Origin: JAEUIX01 sp964611125
GTDB lineage: Bacteria > Planctomycetota > Phycisphaerae > Phycisphaerales > UBA1924
Length of the DNA stretch: 64,000 bases
Direction: 5' to 3'
Assembly (NCBI GenBank): GCA_964611125.1
Contig: CAZSZO010000001.1
Span: 149,195-213,194, forward strand
The translations under genes and the position numbers were made by a program. Under the pieces are notes generated by a model that saw only the letters and a list, made by a program, of their open reading frames with translations, searched no databases and was not told the DNA's origin. Below are positions 16,839-24,394 of the stretch, piece by piece; within the stretch, counting starts at the first letter, position 1, and every line of letters starts with the position of its first letter.

Positions 16839-17060
16839 GAGAGCCGAATTGAACGCCTGCGGGCTCTCCCAATTCCGCAGGTGACCGATGCCGGGCAGCC
16901 AGACCAGTGATGAGCCCTCGATGAGCCGGTGCATCAGATCGGCTTCATCGCGCGGGGTAAACGCATCCTCGTCGCCGCAGACGATCGTCGTCGGACATTG
17001 GAGCGATGCCAAGACTGGCTCATACGACGGGCGAGGCGAGCGTCCCGGCAAGTAGCGTTT
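16839..17060 (-). pseudogene. C-terminal remnant of an alpha/beta-hydrolase
   Basis: About 73 residues that match the end of an alpha/beta-hydrolase: RPSYEPVLASLQCPTTIVCG, then DEDAFTPRDEADLMHRL with the acid residue, and LPGIGHLRNWESP with the catalytic His. The N-terminal two thirds, with the nucleophile elbow, is absent; the frame upstream changes into unrelated sequence near the promoter of the gene at 17200. It lies just downstream of tRNA-Pro, facing it. Read as a decayed fragment, not a working gene. Confidence 0.7.
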
Positions 17061-17199
17061 GCCCGTGCCGGCGGACCGCCTGCGGGTTCGGTTGATCCAA
17101 GAAGTGTTCCACTTCATTCACAATCGTGGCGCTCGTCGCGACGCTTTCCGCTTGATGGGGAGTGCTGGCCCCGAATCCCGGGGTCGAAGGAGGCCAAGT

Positions 17200-18312
17200 A
17201 TGAACGCGATAATCCGAACCCTCTTGTTGATCGTGATGTCCGCCCTCGCCTGTGGGGCCACCGGTCAGACGACGGGCTTTACATATCAAGGCCAACTCAA
17301 GGACGGGGATGTGCCGGCTGCCGGGCAGCATGATTTCCGCTTCCGCCTGTTCGACGCCTCCAGCGGGGGGACGCAGCTCGGCACGACCCAGTGCGTCGAC
17401 AACATCCAGGTGAACGACGGCGTGTTCACCACCCTGATCGACTTCGGCCCGCAGTTCACCACCACCGCCCAGCGCTTCATCGAGATCCAGGTTCGGCGCG
17501 ATGTAGGACAGACCTGCGCCGACACCACCGGCTTCACCACGCTCGCCCCGCGCCAACCGATCACGCCCGCCCCGACCGCCACCCAGGCTGGGTCGGCCTT
17601 CTCGCTGGCGGCTCCCGATGGCTCGCCCGCCAAGGCCGTGTTCGTGGGCAACGACGGCAACGTGGGGATCGGGACCATCTCGCCCGCCACGTCGCTCGAC
17701 GTGCAGGCGCCGATCAGTGGCCTAACTCCTGGCGCGGGGGTGCGGATCCGAGGAACGTCTCCGGGCGTTGCGAACCTCGCGTACATGGACTTCTTCAACA
17801 GCATCGGCGCGCGCATCGGCTACGTCGGGGATGGCGGCGGCGCGGACAACTCCATCTATCTTCAATCCGACACGGGCAACGTCGCCCTTAGCACCGCCGC
17901 GGGCACGACCCTGTCCGCCACGCCCAGCGGCAACGTCGGGATCGGAACAGCCACGCCCGCGGCGAGACTCGATGTGCGCGGCGAGGTGCGATACGGTTCC
18001 GTCGGCCAGTATCGCCCGATCGCGGGAGAAGAGCCGCTGCGCATGATCCGGGGTAAGGCGGACTCCTCCGGTGGTTTGCTCGTGGGACTCGGATGGTCGG
18101 CTGTCCGCGAATCCACGGGCACATTCAGGGTCACGTTCGCGACACCTTTTACCGGTTTGCCGGTCGTTACCGCGAGTGCCGACGCTTCGCTGGGCTTTGT
18201 AGTCGCGACGGTGTCCTCTGTGACCCCTTCGTCGGCTTTGATTCGACTGCGCGATTCTGGAGATTCACTCGTCAATCTGACGTTCGGGTTCATCGCCGTC
18301 GGGCCGCGGTAG
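17200..18312 (+). CDS. Secreted protein with tail-fibre-like repeats
   Basis: 370 residues. ATG 17200 is preceded by AAGGAGG at 17187-17193, 6 bases away, which decides the start. Signal peptide of about 22 residues (IRTLLLIVMSALACGATG). Residues 28-125 resemble a family of planctomycete surface proteins beginning FTYQGQLKDGDVPAAGQHDF. Two copies of a fibre-type repeat follow: GNVGIGTISPATSLDV and GNVGIGTATPAARLDV. The C-terminal 90 residues form a beta-rich cap. GNVGIGT repeats are common in trimeric tail-fibre or adhesin-like proteins. The function is probably surface binding; no partner gene is adjacent. Confidence 0.83.
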   Translation: MNAIIRTLLLIVMSALACGATGQTTGFTYQGQLKDGDVPAAGQHDFRFRLFDASSGGTQLGTTQCVDNIQVNDGVFTTLIDFGPQFTTTAQRFIEIQVRRDVGQTCADTTGFTTLAPRQPITPAPTATQAGSAFSLAAPDGSPAKAVFVGNDGNVGIGTISPATSLDVQAPISGLTPGAGVRIRGTSPGVANLAYMDFFNSIGARIGYVGDGGGADNSIYLQSDTGNVALSTAAGTTLSATPSGNVGIGTATPAARLDVRGEVRYGSVGQYRPIAGEEPLRMIRGKADSSGGLLVGLGWSAVRESTGTFRVTFATPFTGLPVVTASADASLGFVVATVSSVTPSSALIRLRDSGDSLVNLTFGFIAVGPR

Positions 18313-18351
18313 GCCGGCACTCTCCCGTACCGCACTGCAATCCAGCGAGCC

Positions 18352-18487
18352 TTAGAAGTCGATGGACTTTCTGCGGTGCGTGCGAGGCCGAAGCCGAGCA
18401 ACTTCACCGCGCCTTCGGGTGTGACCATCACGTTTCCGGGCTTGATGTCGCGGTGAACGACGCCCTTTTCGTGCGCGGCTTCGTGAT
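18352..18487 (-). pseudogene. Remnant of a Ser/Thr protein kinase catalytic loop
   Basis: On the minus strand the DNA reads EAAHEKGVVHRDIKPGNVMV followed by TPEGAVKLLGFGLARTAESP, about 45 residues of a kinase catalytic loop and activation segment. The DFG Asp is replaced by Gly (GFG), and neither the N-lobe nor the C-lobe is present. It closely resembles the intact kinase at 18768-21557 (AAHEKGIIRRDLKPGNVMVT). It is a decayed paralogue. Confidence 0.8.
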
Positions 18488-18608
18488 CCCTCGTTCTCTA
18501 CTATCGCTTCAGTCGGCGCCCCTGTCATCGGTTGCGCTCATGCTGAGGCAACGGTACCCTCAGTCTGACGAATCCGCCTTGGTGCCCAGCAACCAGCGTA
18601 TCTCCGAT

Positions 18609-18664
18609 TCCCACACCCTAACGCCCTCCAACAAAAGTTCTATTGGTGTACTGTCACCCCGATT
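18609..18664. repeat. Degenerate repeat, copy B (pairs with 21635-21691)
   Basis: Shares TCCCA.ACCCTAACGCCCTCC, CTA.TGGTG.ACT and TCACCCCGATT with the copy upstream of the intact kinase. On the minus strand each copy lies upstream of a kinase or kinase remnant, so it is probably a duplicated kinase leader/promoter region. Confidence 0.85.
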
Positions 18665-18672
18665 GAAGTACG

Positions 18673-18701
18673 AACGCCCGCGAGCCGCGCTCGTGGGCGT
18701 T
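18673..18701 (-). terminator. Possible terminator hairpin downstream of kinase gene
   Basis: 12-bp stem AACGCCCGCGAG / CTCGTGGGCGTT (one G.U) with a 5-base loop, 67 bases beyond the kinase stop on its strand. A T-run is weak, so it may only be a transcript-end stabiliser. Confidence 0.45.
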
Positions 18702-18767
18702 TGTGTTCGAGGCCCATGTGGTTCAGGCAGAAGCGATGTGGCGTGCTTCTCGCCGAGGCCGCCGCCA

Positions 18768-21557
18768 CTATTTCGCCGCGCCCAACTTCGCTCGGATCTC
18801 GTCCGCGAAGTTGACGATCAGGTCGATGCGGTTCGCCTGCTCCTTCTCTTCTTCCATGTTGACCATCAAGGCCCCGTCGGGCGTCCACGAAAAGAACCGG
18901 AACTTGAGATCCTTGACGCTGTACAGCACCCTCGGCAGCGACACGGAGAATGTCGGTTCGGTCTTCACCTCAACGCTGACGACCTGCTTGTCGACATCGA
19001 TATAGCGGATCTCTTTGCCGTCCGGCATCCACCAGCCGCTGGTCAGGTCCAGGTTTCCGTTCGTTGAGATCTGCACTCGCCCGGACGCGGCGTCTTTCGC
19101 CCCCGACCCGGCGCCGGTGAACCGCTGCACGATCAATTCGCTTCGTCCCGATTCGAGCGAAGTAAACATAATCCACTTGCCGTCAGGCGAGAACCGCGGG
19201 GCGTTTTCCGCGGAGGTCGAGTCCAGGTAGGGTGTGGCCTTCCACATTGAGCCGCCCGGGTCACGCTCCAGCATGAGCACGTCAGAGTTCGTGCTTTTAC
19301 TGAAACCCTGCGTTACGGCAAGTGTCGTCCCATCGGGGGACCAGGCCCAGGGGAACATGAAGCCCTCTACGACCGGTCTCGCGTACATCTTCACCGCGTC
19401 GCCAGACCCGTCCGCCCGGCGCTCCCAGATCGCAATCTCGTCCTTGGTGATACAGTTGTGTGTAATGCGCTGCCCGTCGTTGCTCCAAATAAAATTACTC
19501 GTGGGCAACTGAGTGGAGAGCTTTCTGATGGTGCGGCGGGAAAGATCCTGAATCCACACTTCGGAGGAGAACTCATTCGAGTTCGCGCCCTGCACGTACG
19601 TCACCACCCGCCCGCCATCGGGCGAGACCTGGAGGCGTTCATACGCCCGGACCGGCATGCGGACCGATTGTGGCTCCCCCTGGTCGTCGAGCAACATGAG
19701 CCGTCGAGCCAGAGGTTCGTCGGACCATGCCACCATCGCCAGCGCGCCACTGTCGGAGATGGAAAACGTACCCACCGACTTGACGCTGCTCCAAACCGTG
19801 GCGGGCTCGCCAACAATCTCCCGCCTGTCCAGATCAAGGCGCGCCGCGATCAGCGTCGTTTCGTTACGTACCGCGATGATGAACTCACCCGAGACAAGTT
19901 GGGTAAACCCAGCGTTCACCAACAGCGGCGTGCGCTTGCCCGTGACCAGATCCACAGCCTCGGTGCTGTACGACTTGGTCTTTCCGGCCGACGACGCGCG
20001 GTTCACCAAGATCGACTTGCCCGCCACCAAGGGATACATCGAATAGATGGTTTGCGTGTCATTTGACTGCTCCTCCTGAAGCACCACACGCGGCTGTCCA
20101 CCAGAAGCGGAAACGGCCAGAATCCTCCGTTGCTGAACCGCGGCGACGGCAATCTCACGATCGGATGACCAGCAGATCGTGTACTGGTCGTCTGTTGGCA
20201 GCTCGAGGAGCGTGTCGGCCGGCCTTAGTGGTTGGCCATTCTCCAACGCCACCTTCTTCAGAGTGAACTTGGTTTCGGGGTGATCGGTCGCCGTGACGAA
20301 GGCGATCCAGCGTCCATCGGGCGAGAGCGCGGCGTCATAAGCACCCTCGGTTGTCTCGATGACCCTCGTTTCATCCCGATCCAGTCGCCGTACGACCAAT
20401 ACACCTCTGGGCTTGGTGCTTCCGCGTTCCATCGGAGTGTCACCAAAATACACCACAAATCGTGCATCGGGCGAAATGCCGGCGATGCCCGTGAGCATGG
20501 GCTCGGCGGGGACTTCCGACGAGACGTGCAATGACTGCGCGGGAGCCACCGCGATCGGACGCTGCAGCAACCGGCCCACGAGCCATCCCGCCCCAAGCAA
20601 CGCCGCGCCAACGACCGCCGCAAGGCTCCATCGCAGAGGACTGACGCGCGTCGCGCGCTCGCCGCTGGTTGTGCTCACCCACTCCTGCCCGCCGATTGCA
20701 CGATCGAGTTCGAGTCGGGCGTCGGCGACGTCGTGAAGGCGATTCTTGCGATCCTTGGCGAGGCAGTTGGTCAGCAGCTCGCGCACACGACGCGGCGTGC
20801 TCGCCGGGAGCAACGACCAGTTGGGCTCGCGGTGGAGAATCGCGCCCAGAGAATCGGTGACTGTTTCGCCAGGAAACGGCCCAACGCCGGTCAGCATCTC
20901 GTAGAGCACGCAGCCGAAGGAGAAGATGTCGGAGCGTTTGTCGACCGGCTTGCCGCGGGCCTGCTCGGGGGACATGTAGCCTGCGGTGCCCATGATCGCG
21001 CCGGGAATCGTGGGGGAGTGACGGGCTGGCGACGCGACCGTTGGCGAGTCCGGCCTCGCGGGAGCGTCGGTCGAGGACGGTGAACCGTCGGCGATGCGTG
21101 CGAGCCCAAAGTCGAGCACCCTGACCACGCCATCAGGCGTGACCATGACGTTGCCGGGCTTCAGGTCGCGGCGGATGATGCCCTTCTCGTGCGCGGCTTC
21201 GAGAGCCTCGGCGATCTGCTTGGCGAGCGTCAGCGACTCGGCGACCGGGATCGGTCCTGCGGCCAGACGATCCGCGAGCGTCTCGCCTTCGATGTACTCC
21301 AGGACCAGATACTGGTGGCCATCCGCCTGTTCGAGCCCGTGGATGCCGCCGACGTTGGGGTGGTTGAGCGAGGCGAGGACTTTGGCTTCGCGTTGGAAAC
21401 GGGCGAGGCGATCGGGGTCCGCCGCGAGGTCGGCGGGCAGGGCCTTGATGGCCACCTGCCGGTCGAGTCGGGTGTCGGTGGCGAGGTACACCACGCCCAT
21501 GCCGCCGCGGCCGAGTTCACGATGGATCTGGAATGGCCCGATGGCGGCTGGGTGCAC
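18768..21557 (-). CDS. Transmembrane Ser/Thr protein kinase with TolB-like beta-propeller
   Basis: 929 residues from GTG 21557; a GTG at 21620 would add 21. The kinase domain covers about residues 6-275: P-loop LGRGGMGVVY (15-24), AIKAL with the ATP lysine, the catalytic loop, LDFGLA and GTAGYMSPEQARG. The catalytic-loop motif is RRD (129-131) instead of HRD; Asp131 is kept. One transmembrane helix lies at about 309-331. The outer part (340-929) has TolB/WD-like blades with SPDGRWIAF-type motifs (ISPDARFVVYFG, LSPDGRWIAFVT, FSPDGKWIMFTS). Such kinases sense extracytoplasmic signals. A decayed copy lies just downstream. Confidence 0.92.
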   Translation of the reverse strand: MHPAAIGPFQIHRELGRGGMGVVYLATDTRLDRQVAIKALPADLAADPDRLARFQREAKVLASLNHPNVGGIHGLEQADGHQYLVLEYIEGETLADRLAAGPIPVAESLTLAKQIAEALEAAHEKGIIRRDLKPGNVMVTPDGVVRVLDFGLARIADGSPSSTDAPARPDSPTVASPARHSPTIPGAIMGTAGYMSPEQARGKPVDKRSDIFSFGCVLYEMLTGVGPFPGETVTDSLGAILHREPNWSLLPASTPRRVRELLTNCLAKDRKNRLHDVADARLELDRAIGGQEWVSTTSGERATRVSPLRWSLAAVVGAALLGAGWLVGRLLQRPIAVAPAQSLHVSSEVPAEPMLTGIAGISPDARFVVYFGDTPMERGSTKPRGVLVVRRLDRDETRVIETTEGAYDAALSPDGRWIAFVTATDHPETKFTLKKVALENGQPLRPADTLLELPTDDQYTICWSSDREIAVAAVQQRRILAVSASGGQPRVVLQEEQSNDTQTIYSMYPLVAGKSILVNRASSAGKTKSYSTEAVDLVTGKRTPLLVNAGFTQLVSGEFIIAVRNETTLIAARLDLDRREIVGEPATVWSSVKSVGTFSISDSGALAMVAWSDEPLARRLMLLDDQGEPQSVRMPVRAYERLQVSPDGGRVVTYVQGANSNEFSSEVWIQDLSRRTIRKLSTQLPTSNFIWSNDGQRITHNCITKDEIAIWERRADGSGDAVKMYARPVVEGFMFPWAWSPDGTTLAVTQGFSKSTNSDVLMLERDPGGSMWKATPYLDSTSAENAPRFSPDGKWIMFTSLESGRSELIVQRFTGAGSGAKDAASGRVQISTNGNLDLTSGWWMPDGKEIRYIDVDKQVVSVEVKTEPTFSVSLPRVLYSVKDLKFRFFSWTPDGALMVNMEEEKEQANRIDLIVNFADEIRAKLGAAK

Positions 21558-21903
21558 GAGAGGGGAGTGTACGGGTCGGAAGGGTCGCTGCGTGCTCCCG
21601 ATTCTCCGAGCCCAGCGCACCGCGCCTGCCGGGCTCCCAGACCCTAACGCCCTCCGAGGGACGTTTCTAATGGTGCACTCTCACCCCGATTACAATGCAA
21701 ACAGACTCGGGAAATCCGGGCACACGGGTCTGTTCGTTCTCTGGCGGTTGAATTGCAGCGGACTGGGTCGTGAGCCAGTGCGGGTCCGCCGCCGCGAGCC
21801 CGCGAGCCCTTCGCGGTGACCTTTGCCGATCGAGACCGCGCCGTCGGGCCGTCAATGGGCGAGATCAGCCGCTGCCTTGCGGGCGTTCTGTGCAAGCAGC
21901 AGG
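21558..21903. other. Intergenic region upstream of kinase, downstream of permease
   Basis: 346 bases. It holds the repeat copy at 21635-21691 and presumably the kinase promoter on the minus strand (a TGTAAT-like -10 near 21690 with no good -35). The remaining part (21700-21900) shows no supported gene. Confidence 0.5.
21635..21691. repeat. Degenerate repeat, copy A (pairs with 18609-18664)
   Basis: 57 bases ending in CTCACCCCGATT, matching copy B at most positions outside one 8-base block. It lies about 80-135 bases upstream of the kinase start at 21557, where a promoter or leader is expected. Confidence 0.85.
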
Positions 21904-22593
21904 TCAGACAACGTCTCGCCCTCGGCCTTGGAGAAGCAAGGCGCCCGCGACGGCGGCTACGGCTGCTGCGACCTGAAGCGCCATGATACTGATCTCGGCG
22001 GCATTCCAGACGACGACCGGACTGGTGATCACGCTGCCGATCGGTTCGAGGTAGACGATCGCCCAGAGGTAAGCGGGCGTGAGCACGTCGAAGAACAGGA
22101 TCGCGCCGACGGTCATGCCAAGCGACTGGCTGATCAGACTGACGGTCAGCACGCCGACGTACGCGACGAAGACGCCCAGAAAGACGATGCTCATGTAGGG
22201 GACTGCGCCCGGGGGCAGCATCCCAAGCCCGAAGGCGAAGTAAAAGCCCGTGATCGTCGTCGCCAGCCACACAACTGTGAAAACCGGGACATTCACGCAC
22301 AGCTTGGCCACCGTGAAGTCCATTGGCGTCACCGGCAGGCTCATGATGAAATGCTGCGTGGACTTGACCCTTTCAAAGACATTCGTCTGCATAAGCAGGA
22401 TAATTCCCAGGGTCGCCGTGGGCGTGATCAGGAGTGTGAACCCCAGGTTCAGGAACACATGACCCGGGATGCGATTATGCAAGACAGCAACCAGTACGAC
22501 ACAGGCCGCATAGATTGCGAAGAATATCAATATCAACTTTCTCCAGATCATCAGGTCCTTAATGATCAGTCGCGCAATGATCGCGGTGTTCAC
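21904..22593 (-). CDS. ABC-2-type transporter permease
   Basis: 229 residues with six predicted transmembrane helices, including KLILIFFAIYAACVVLVAVL, LGFTLLITPTATLGIILLM, VFTVVWLATTITGFYFAFGL and the last at AALQ/AVAAVAGALLL. The segment ERVKSTQHFIMSLPVTPMDF between helices is characteristic of ABC-2 permeases linked to YtrA-type regulators. It starts at ATG 22593, overlapping the ATP-binding gene's stop by 4 bases (ATGA), so translation is coupled. Together with the ATPase it forms an exporter whose substrate is unknown; peptide antibiotics or cell-envelope stress compounds are typical for this operon type. Confidence 0.87.
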   Translation of the reverse strand: MNTAIIARLIIKDLMIWRKLILIFFAIYAACVVLVAVLHNRIPGHVFLNLGFTLLITPTATLGIILLMQTNVFERVKSTQHFIMSLPVTPMDFTVAKLCVNVPVFTVVWLATTITGFYFAFGLGMLPPGAVPYMSIVFLGVFVAYVGVLTVSLISQSLGMTVGAILFFDVLTPAYLWAIVYLEPIGSVITSPVVVWNAAEISIMALQVAAAVAAVAGALLLQGRGRDVV

Positions 22594-23501
22594 TTGACGC
22601 TCCCGGTTGCGTGCACGGCCTTTGCATATGAGACATTACTCAAGAAGATCTCTTCCAGTGTCAGGGGCTCGACCGCTTCCACCGTCAGCCCCGCGGCGAC
22701 AAACTGACTCGGAATGGACTCGTCGTAGTTCGTCACCGTCACGGCGCACAGGCGGCCAGACTGTCGCACTTCCCGGATATTGCTCATTTCCGGCAGTCGC
22801 CTGTTGTTCATGTTGGTCAGGCGCAGTCTTCGCCAACCATCCATGAATGTGTCCTTGTCCCGGGATTCGACAATCTGTCCGCCATGAATGAACGTGATGT
22901 AGTCGGAGATCTGCTCGACATCCAGGGTGTTGTGAGACGAGAACAGGATCGAGCGAGTCTCGTCCTCGAGCGTGCTCATCATCGCATCAAGCACCTCCTT
23001 TCGCACGGCCGGGTCCAAGCCTGTCGTCGGCTCGTCAAAGACCAGCAGGTTCGGCCGCCGAGCCAGGGCGAGCAGCAAGATCGCTTTGACGCGCTGCCCG
23101 TGCGAGAGCCCCTTGACCTTCTGCTGCTTGATGAGCTCAAGCCGTCGCAGCAGGGCCGCCGCATAGTCGTCATCCCACGTGTGGAAGATCGACTTGATGA
23201 AGTCCATGTGGAACCCGATCGTCTGCGATTCATAAAGTCGCATGTCATCGGCGACAAGTCCAATCTGGTACTTCGCCGCGACCTGCTCTTTGGGCATCTG
23301 ATGCCCCAGCACCTCAACATGGCCGCTGTCGGGCGATATGAGCCCCATGATGATGCGGAGAAGCGTCGATTTCCCCGCACCGTTGGGCCCGACAAGACCC
23401 ATCACGGCGCCTCGCTCGAGCTTCAGGTCAAGATTTTTCAACTGGAAGTGCTTGTAGCGTCTACTCAATCCCTCGCAACGCAACGCCAGCGGGTCGGTCA
23501 T
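22590..23501 (-). CDS. ABC transporter ATP-binding protein
   Basis: 303 residues from ATG 23501, preceded by GAGGAG. Walker A GPNGAGKST (about 38-46), the Q-loop region QIGLVADDMRLYE, the C-loop LSHGQRVKAILL (SHGQ instead of SGGQ), Walker B NLLVFDEPTTGLDP and the switch His in SSHNTLDVEQ are all present. A C-terminal accessory domain of about 90 residues follows. It energises the permease at 21904 and lies 10 bases after the GntR regulator. The SHGQ signature is common in the YtrB/ABC-2 group. Confidence 0.93.
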   Translation of the reverse strand: MTDPLALRCEGLSRRYKHFQLKNLDLKLERGAVMGLVGPNGAGKSTLLRIIMGLISPDSGHVEVLGHQMPKEQVAAKYQIGLVADDMRLYESQTIGFHMDFIKSIFHTWDDDYAAALLRRLELIKQQKVKGLSHGQRVKAILLLALARRPNLLVFDEPTTGLDPAVRKEVLDAMMSTLEDETRSILFSSHNTLDVEQISDYITFIHGGQIVESRDKDTFMDGWRRLRLTNMNNRRLPEMSNIREVRQSGRLCAVTVTNYDESIPSQFVAAGLTVEAVEPLTLEEIFLSNVSYAKAVHATGSVK

Positions 23502-23511
23502 TGGTAACTCC

Positions 23512-23880
23512 TCAGGGTAAGTACTGTCGCCGCATGGCCTGCAGGTCGTCGTCGGACATTCCGAGAGACGCCGCAAGCCTGGCCGCATCTTCGAGGTGCT
23601 GCATCAGTTCGCGACGTTGAAGACTCTGGAGATTCACTCTCTCACTCACCCAACTGCCCTTTCCCTGTTGAGTGACGATCACGCCGTCACGCTCGAGTTC
23701 CAGATACGACCGTTTGACCGTGATGACGCTGACCTTGATCTCCGCAGCCATTTCGCGAATGGACGGCAACGGTGTGTTGGGAGGCCAGTCTCCGACCGCG
23801 ATTCGCTGGACAATCTGGTCGATGATCTGCTGATACATGGGCCGCTTGTCGGCTTGGGAGAAGACGAACTCGCCCTTCAT
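23512..23880 (-). CDS. GntR-family (YtrA subfamily) transcriptional regulator
   Basis: 122 residues from ATG 23880; an in-frame ATG at 23895 lies inside the promoter and is rejected. The winged helix-turn-helix is clear: KRPMYQQIIDQIVQRIAVGD, LPSIREMAAEIKVSVITVKR, then SYLELERDGVIVTQQGKGSW with a V at the wing. A short C-terminal helix pair, about 45 residues, marks the YtrA subfamily, which lacks a large ligand domain. Such proteins repress their own ABC-transporter operon. The -10 box and two direct repeats abut the start codon, so the message is likely leaderless and autoregulated. Confidence 0.92.
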   Translation of the reverse strand: MKGEFVFSQADKRPMYQQIIDQIVQRIAVGDWPPNTPLPSIREMAAEIKVSVITVKRSYLELERDGVIVTQQGKGSWVSERVNLQSLQRRELMQHLEDAARLAASLGMSDDDLQAMRRQYLP

Positions 23881-23914
23881 ATACACAGTATACACAGTGA
23901 TGCGCGCGTTTCAA
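23881..23914 (-). promoter_or_regulatory. Promoter and tandem operator of the gntR-ABC operon
   Basis: On the minus strand TTGAAA (23914-23909), a 16-base spacer, then TATACT (23892-23887). The predicted transcription start falls at or within a base or two of the ATG at 23880. Two perfect 9-bp direct repeats ACTGTGTAT (23898-23890 and 23889-23881) cover the -10 and the space to the ATG; they are a likely GntR-binding site. Confidence 0.7.
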
Positions 23915-24394
23915 CCCTCTACGCACAGATTTCTTGCGGATTCGCCACACGTGCCGCGCGACAGCGGCCCTCGCCGTGGGCGCCGCCCCGCGAGTCAAGT
24001 ACGCGGCAGCGGATGGGGTTTGCGGCCAATCGGGAACGAGGGCGTGGTGTCGGGCCAGGAGATTCCTGAAGCGCGGCGTCGCTCCGCCGCCGCGCGACCA
24101 GGCGCGGGTAGCCGAACGATCTCCCCGCATCGGTGCGGATGGCCTCGAACTCGGCGGCGTTGCCCGGATAAGCCCCGTTTGCCAATCGGGCCAGACCGGC
24201 CACCCCTCAGGAATCGAGTCCGCAACCTCGAAATCAACGATGCCGGTGCGGCCCCCGTGATGCCGCCACCACGCCCACGAGTGCAGGCGCCCGGGAATCG
24301 GGATGGCTGTCTCCTGATTGATGCACGCGCACGCTCCCGTTCACCCGGACATCGCTGATGCGCTGCACGTTCTCCGCTAGGCGTTCGTTCACGG
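23915..24394 (-). other. Gene-poor region with decayed coding remnant
   Basis: 480 bases with no intact gene. On the minus strand, about 24305-24215 reads LHSWAWWRHHGGRTGIVDFE and continues to ADSIPEGWP; after a frame change, 24205-24010 reads FEAIRTDAGRSFGYPRLVA and on to GRKPHPLPR. The two segments look like one gene broken by a frameshift. I do not recognise the family. It lies directly beyond the stop of the kinase at 24395. Confidence 0.4.
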
